From a virus, in the IMG/VR virus record IMGVR_UViG_3300050343_000057, positions 1 to 39,135 of that record: a stretch of 39,135 nt of DNA; one strand, written 5' to 3'. Shown one piece after another: positions 33,656 to 39,135 of the stretch. Position numbers and translations under genes: made by a program. Every line of letters starts with the position of its first letter. Within the stretch, counting starts at the first letter, position 1. The notes under the pieces were generated by a model. It was not told where the DNA came from and did not search any database. It was given only the letters and a program-made list of their open reading frames with translations.

Positions 33656-36600
33656 TTAAGATATTCTGACCCAAAGTGTACCATAGTAGCCAGTTCCCCC
33701 ATAACCCATACAACGCCAAGTTCCTGATTGCGCAGTAATAGTGTCGTATACAAAATTATAAACAGCATATGCTGTTTGTAGATTTGAACCTGCTATTGTT
33801 TCTCCAACAGTGTAATTACCACTACCAGCACCAGCACCAATAAGACCATAAGTACCAACAGCACCAAAAGCTGTACTGCCACCAACACCTGTTAGGTTAG
33901 AGCCATCGCCGTAATAGTTTACAGCGTATACGTCTTTGAACCTTTCTGAACTACCACCCAGATTAACAGCATTGTCCCTGCCGCTTGCTGATGCTGGGTC
34001 TACTGGTATTAACCTATCCGAACCATCATCAAAGTATAACCCAGTGTTACCAGACCCTACAATAATAGAACCGCCGTTAGCCGCAATACTACCTACATCT
34101 GCCCCGCCTTTGCGGAGTTGTATAATAGTGCCATCATTAGTAAGTCTATCAAAGAAAGCCGCCGCACCACTTGCTCGTCTTGCTTGCACAAAACCTGCTT
34201 GACCTATTGTAACAGCATTTTGTGAGCCTTGTAATGTAGAGCCAATTACAACATAGCCATTTGAGTCTATGCGCATACGTTCTGATGCTGAAGTGCTAAA
34301 ATGCATATGGTCATCAGAGTGGTCGTAGGTAATAATACCTCTATTTGGTGCATTTCCAGTTGTTCCATCAGCAAAATGTATTGAACCATTACTAGCAGTA
34401 CCAGTTCTAATGGTCATACCAAAATCTCCACCACTATTACCAATAACTAAATCATCAGCAGCAGTGTTAAAATCTCCCGGTGTATCTTGTGCTATACCAA
34501 CTCGCCCTGACGAGTCGATGCGCATACGTTCTGAGCTGTTTGTACCAAATAACAGTGGAGTACTAGCTAATGTATATAATTTTGTTTGCGCTGAATGTGT
34601 TTGCAAAAACGCATACTTTGTAGAACCATCATTACTAGTGCCATAGAGTTCTGAATAGTCGTCACTTCTACCACGCATAGATATTGCATTTGCACCACTA
34701 TTAGCTTGTACGGTTAAAGGCATATCAGGAGAACTCGTACCAATACCAACACGGCCTGAGTTATCAATAGATACTGCATTGCCAATAACACCTCCAGCAT
34801 TATTACCTACATCAAACGCTAAACCACCATTATCTATTCCTTGTATTCTACCTAAAGTACCACCGGGGTTTGAGAATGAAATTAATGCGTCTAAACCGTC
34901 TGTTGAATTATGTAACTTTAGTAAATCTTCAGATGTGTTTTCTACCCACAATTTATAACCTAATGGATTACTCGTACCAATACCAACGTTGCCTGATGAG
35001 TCTATGCGCATACGTTCTGTGTTGTTTGTACCAAAGCGTATATCGCCAGCTTCTCTATTAAGTATTTGAAATAGAGTACCTTCCTGTTGAATGTCTACAC
35101 CATCGTTAGCTGTGTGTCCTGTTGCATCATCTGTAAGGTGGATTATTGTTCCACCAGTAGTAGTTGCAATATCTAAAACACGAACAGGCGCACAACCAAT
35201 ACCAACCCGGCCTGATGAATCTATTGTTAGCCTGTCATTAGTTCCTAATTGAGCATTACCGCTAATTTTGAACTTGTCACCATCAGAATTATCGACACCT
35301 ATAGCAAACGGGGTTGCACCGTTTAAATCAAACCATATGCGTGAGTCACCAGTACCATCTGCTCTTATATCTAAAGTGGCACTTGTATTTCCTGTTGATC
35401 TAAACTCAGCGATTGCACCACCACCTGACAATGCAGAATGTATAGCTAATGGTGTCGCTGGAGAACTCGTCCCAATACCAACATTTCCTGACGATACATT
35501 TAAACCTCCAGTAAGTGTACCACCAGCTAGGGGTAGTTTAGTAGCAATAGAGTTTGTTATAGTAGTACTAAATGATGCATCATCGTTTAAAGCTGCGGCT
35601 AACTCATTAAGTGTATTAAGAGAACCCGGTGAGCTATCTACAAGGTTAGCAATAGCTGTGTCTGTATAAGCTTTGATAGACTGTTGTGTGGCTAGTGCTG
35701 TTGCACTGTTAGATGCCATGTTATCTTCATCAAGTATGTTTGTAATAGACACAGAGCCTGTACCAGATAAGCTATCAAACTCAACTGATCCACCAACGTC
35801 TAAGTTACCTGTCATAGTACCGCCAGATAAGTTTAGTTTTTCTGTATCATTAGCTAATGGAATCCAGTTACCTGCATGTGCGAAGTAACCTTTACCTGTT
35901 GCATGAACATGAGCAAACATACCGTGATAAGTTGATGCACTTGGTAAGTCTGATAATTGAGAATATACGTTACCGAATAAAACTTTATTGCCGTTACCAT
36001 TAATGTCACCTGTCATAGTGCCACCAGCTAGACCTAAGAACCTAGCATCTGCCGCTGTCTTACTATAGTGATCTGCAAGTTGGAATGTACCATAACCTAC
36101 GATGTCAATAATATCACCAGCAGTAGCACCTGCACTTAGTACTACAGTAGAACCACTTGTAGCTGTTACGTCTGTACCAACTAAAAGTTTTACACCATTA
36201 AGATATACATCTACGTAGCCTACATCATATGTTGCAGAGAATGTAGTCTGTCCTGATGTAGCTGTATATGTGTTACGACCAGATGTACCATTAACTGATG
36301 AACCTGCCGCTTGCCAACCACCTGATCCACTACGAACAAACATAATGTTACTTGTAGTGTTAAAATACAATGCACCTGCTATTAAAGCGTCACCGTCATT
36401 GTCTACTGTAGGGGCAGATGATTTAGCACCTAAGTATCTGTCGTCAAAGTCATCATAAGAATTAGCGGCATTAGTAGCACTGGTAGCCGCAGCTGTTGCT
36501 GAGTTACCTGAGTTTGTAGCCGATGTTGCCGCATTGGTAGCTGAAGTAGCCGCTTGAGTAGCACTTGCCGCCGCCGCTGTATTAGACCCTGCGATACTAT

Positions 36601-38372
36601 CAACATACAGTTTTTGTAGCCGCATCGGCATTAGCAGTAGGTGTACCTAATCCAGTAATCTTATTGCCACCCATAGCTATTGCAGATGCCATAGTACCAC
36701 CTGATTTTAGTAAGGCAGTTGTGTCAACGTAGTTCTTAGTAGCACCATCTTGATTAGCAGTAGGATCACCTAGTCCAGTTATCTTACTTGTACCCATAGC
36801 TATAGCACCAGACATAGTGCCGCCTGATAAGTTTAACTTAGTAGCATCTTGTGCATCTACATAACCTTTACGAGATAGCTCATCATTTGTTGCAGGGTTA
36901 GCTGTAGATGTTACAGCGTTAGTACCCATTACAATGTCACCAGTTAGTGTTCCACCTGCAAGGGGTAACTTAGTAGCTATAGAATTAGTAATAGTAGTTG
37001 AGAAGTTTGCATCGTCATTGATTGCCGCAGCTAACTCGTTAAGAGTGTTTAGGGCATCAGGAGATGAGTCAACTAAAGCAGATACCTCGGTGTCTACATA
37101 TCCCTTAGTAGCGGCATCTGTTGAAGCACTTGGAGCACCTAAACCTGTTACTTTACTACCGCCCATAGCAATAGCACCTGACATAGTTCCACCAGACAGG
37201 TTAAGCTTTAGTGCATCTGCAGTATCTACATAGTTCTTTGTAGCCGCATCTTGAGCACTGGTTGGATCGGTAACGTTAGCAATAGTTGTACCTGTAACAT
37301 CTAGTGTACCGTTTACAGTTACATTGTTAAATGTAGATAAACCTGACCCTGCAGTTACATTACCCGTCACATTGCCTGTAAGATTACCAGTAACGTTACC
37401 TGTGATATTGCCTGTTACGTTACCTGTAAGTGGGCCTACAAGACTTGACCTGTAATAGTTGTACCTGTGATTGCGGCTGTAGATAGAAGCACCAATAATA
37501 GTACCATCAATATTACCACCGTTTATATCTACAGTAGCTAGTGTAGCCTGACCAGATGTAGACACTGTAGTAAAGCTACCAGCAACGGCTGTTGATGCAC
37601 CTATAACTGTATTGTCTATATTACCTGCATTAATGTCTACAGTAGTTAATGTTGATGTTCCTGTAGCTGTTAGGTCTGTCACAGTAGCAGGTGAAGCTGA
37701 TGAAGCACCAATAGTTGTACCATCAATAGCACCTGCATTAATATCTACAGTAGCCAGAGTAGACAGTATCCTGTAGCATTTAGTGTAGTAAATGAACCAG
37801 CACCTGCGTTGTACCACCTATAGTTACGTTATCTATAGCACCAGAGTTTATGTCTACAGAAGTAATAGACACCTGTAGTTATATTAGCTGTGCTTAGAGT
37901 AGTTGTTCCAGTAACACCTAATGTACTTCCTATAGTAAACGTACCTGCAACTGCACCATTAATATCTACATCTAGTGTATCTATGTGTGCTGTACCATCT
38001 AAGTATAAATCTTTAAACTCTAAACCTGATGTACCTAAGTCTATATCATTAGTTATTACAGGTATATAGCACCATCAGAGAAGCGTACTTGTTCTACTGC
38101 GGCTGAAGATACCTCTACAAAGACACCTACTTGATTAGTGCAGTGTTTATAACAACTTTGTTTAGTGCATCAACATCACCGATAAGCGGAATGTATCCAC
38201 CTTCTCCTGTTGAGCCATCGTGTTTGTGTCCACTTGATACAGCAAATGCATCACGGAGTTTGTTGTACTCGGCGTTAATAGGTGCTGCACGAACTGTAGC
38301 TGTTGGTATTATGTCTGCTGAAGACTGTCTTACGTAACCTGCCAAAGTATTATCTCCTGTCGGCTGTCTCAT
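33656..38372 (-). CDS. Giant tail fibre protein 1, about 1570 aa, several frameshifts
   Basis: One gene runs from ATG 38372 (MRQPTGDNTLAGYVRQSSAD) to TAA 33658-33656. Breaks lie near 38130, 37870, 37770, 37450-37485 (two that compensate) and in the T-run 36611-36615, where one more T restores AATKKLYVDSIAGS. Ordered modules: an N-terminal virion-binding part; three to five SVDINxGxIDxxxIG repeats; TGNV tandem repeats; four LNLSGGTMSGAIAMGG...TKxYVD units; an Ala/Thr/Ser helix region; then many RIDSSGNVGIGTSSP repeats typical of trimeric fibre shafts; and a C-terminal part with GDGSNLTGVGG. It recognises the host surface. Confidence 0.8.
37357..37428 (-). repeat. Six 12-bp tandem repeats coding TGN(V/I/L)
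   Basis: Six consecutive 12-base units (plus-strand form A-NATTGCCTGTN with variants) run from 37357 to 37428. On the minus strand they encode TGNV, TGNI and TGNL repeats in fibre 1. The copy number could change by slippage or recombination and so alter fibre length. Confidence 0.75.
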
Positions 38373-39135
38373 ACGTCAAGGCTACTGCCTGTATAGTATG
38401 ACTTGCATTTGTATTATTCGTAACGTAACTTATGAAACAGAGTTACCTGATCCCGATATATTTGTAAGTGTTTTAGGTGACGGATTACCATCATATATAC
38501 CACCTGCTCCATATATAGCTGTACCATAAACGGAAGCTGCACCCTCTGTAGTGAAGTCATAGTTAGTAGGGTTAGCTTGTACCTCGTGTCATCATAGTCA
38601 TAAGAGACACCAACAAAAACTTCTGTATCACCTTCTGATTTTAGGTAAGTGTTTACTTTATGTACTACCTTACGTATTTCTGGGTCTTCCATATAGTAGT
38701 AAGGTGTTTGATACAAACTAAATATTGAGTTACCACCAAAGCTGTTACCTCTTTCTTGTCGATGTACTTTACCAGAGCCATCTCCATGTATTACATGTTC
38801 AAACTGTCCTATGTATCCACTAGCTACACAGTTTGCTTCCATACCAGTAAGCTGACTATACTCAAATATACTTTGCTTATTCTGACTTTTACGTATCCCA
38901 CCTATTAAAGATAAAGAAGCATCATTCTTAAAGAAGAATCTAAACTGTGACTTTCTTCCTAAGTACTACAATAGCTACATCTTCTATTTGTTCTGATAAG
39001 ATAATAGTTATCAAATATAGACTGTATTTCTTTAGAAACTGTAGCAAGTTCAACATCACCAATTTTATCAGTACCAGAAATAGGACGTATACCATCAGGA
39101 CCTAAGAAAAGTAAGTCACCACCAAACTCTACCAC
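38350..39135 (-). CDS. P22 gp10-like tail accessory/stabilization protein, 3' part only, frameshifted
   Basis: The gene enters from the right edge and ends at TAA 38352-38350, overlapping the fibre 1 start by 23 bases. Reading from the edge gives FGGDLLFLGPDGIRPISGTD and SKEIQSIF. After breaks near 38960 and 38585 it continues with SIFEYSQLTGMEANCVASGY and TTEGAASVYGTAIYGAGGI, and closes with IQAVALTYETADRR. The first segments and the final AxTYExADRR resemble the beta-propeller-type phage stabilization protein (P22 gp10), which closes the portal and joins it to the tail. The call is by pattern only. Confidence 0.55.

Noticed and set aside
37357-37428. Short regular repeats as a CRISPR array
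   Set aside because: Units are 12 bp without unique spacers and lie in frame inside a tail fibre gene.

Overview
The window is a large piece of a double-stranded DNA bacteriophage genome of the marine podovirus kind. It is AT-rich, has no rRNA or tRNA that I can see, and nearly every base is coding. The best clue to relationship is the family A DNA polymerase at 12054-14117. It carries a DnaJ-like zinc finger (CxxCxGxG then CxxCxxxG) between its exonuclease and polymerase parts, the hallmark described for Puniceispirillum phage HMO-2011 and its relatives. The primase, DnaB-like helicase, Cas4-like exonuclease, T7-type endonuclease I, NrdJ, ThyX and MazG fit that group. The host is probably a marine alphaproteobacterium (SAR116, SAR11 or roseobacter); this is inference. 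No terminase, portal, major capsid or endolysin gene is visible, and the right edge cuts a gene, so the genome continues beyond the window.

Layout. (1) 1-483 is a non-coding leader. (2) 484-6389, plus strand, is an early block of about 19 small genes, mostly unrecognised, plus a cytosine-5 DNA methyltransferase. Seven copies of a 16-bp palindrome, AGTCCAAYRTTGGACT, sit mostly just before ribosome binding sites here. Two copies of a second element, TACTACGTAGTA followed 9 nt later by TTGACA, flank this series. (3) 6453-19552, plus strand, is DNA metabolism: DUF932-like protein, tyrosine integrase, primase, helicase, DUF3310, GIY-YIG nuclease, ThyX, PolA, putative SSB, exonuclease, endonuclease I, NrdJ and MazG. 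(4) 19562-19583 is a bidirectional terminator between the two converging arms. (5) 19586-39135, minus strand, is the virion arm. Read in its own direction it holds a P22 gp10-like tail protein (cut by the edge), a very long tail fibre, a tail assembly chaperone, a second fibre, a second chaperone, a seven-gene cassette of exported and membrane-anchored proteins (27363-30765), and four or five large internal-virion-type proteins. A near-ideal promoter with an overlapping operator-like palindrome lies at 27312-27354.

Nucleotide supply (NrdJ, ThyX, MazG) and replication (primase, helicase, PolA, SSB, nucleases) form one rightward programme. Particle building forms the leftward one. The exported cassette has no obvious place in capsid assembly and is the most interesting unexplained system.

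Quality warning: many conserved genes are broken by single-base indels, several at homopolymers, clustered at 0.5-0.75, 7.9-8.2, 9.2-9.9, 12.1-19.1, 33.4-33.6 and 36.6-39 kb. Genes between these clusters are intact. I read this mainly as consensus error of a long-read sequence. Broken genes are therefore annotated as whole CDS spans, with approximate breaks noted.
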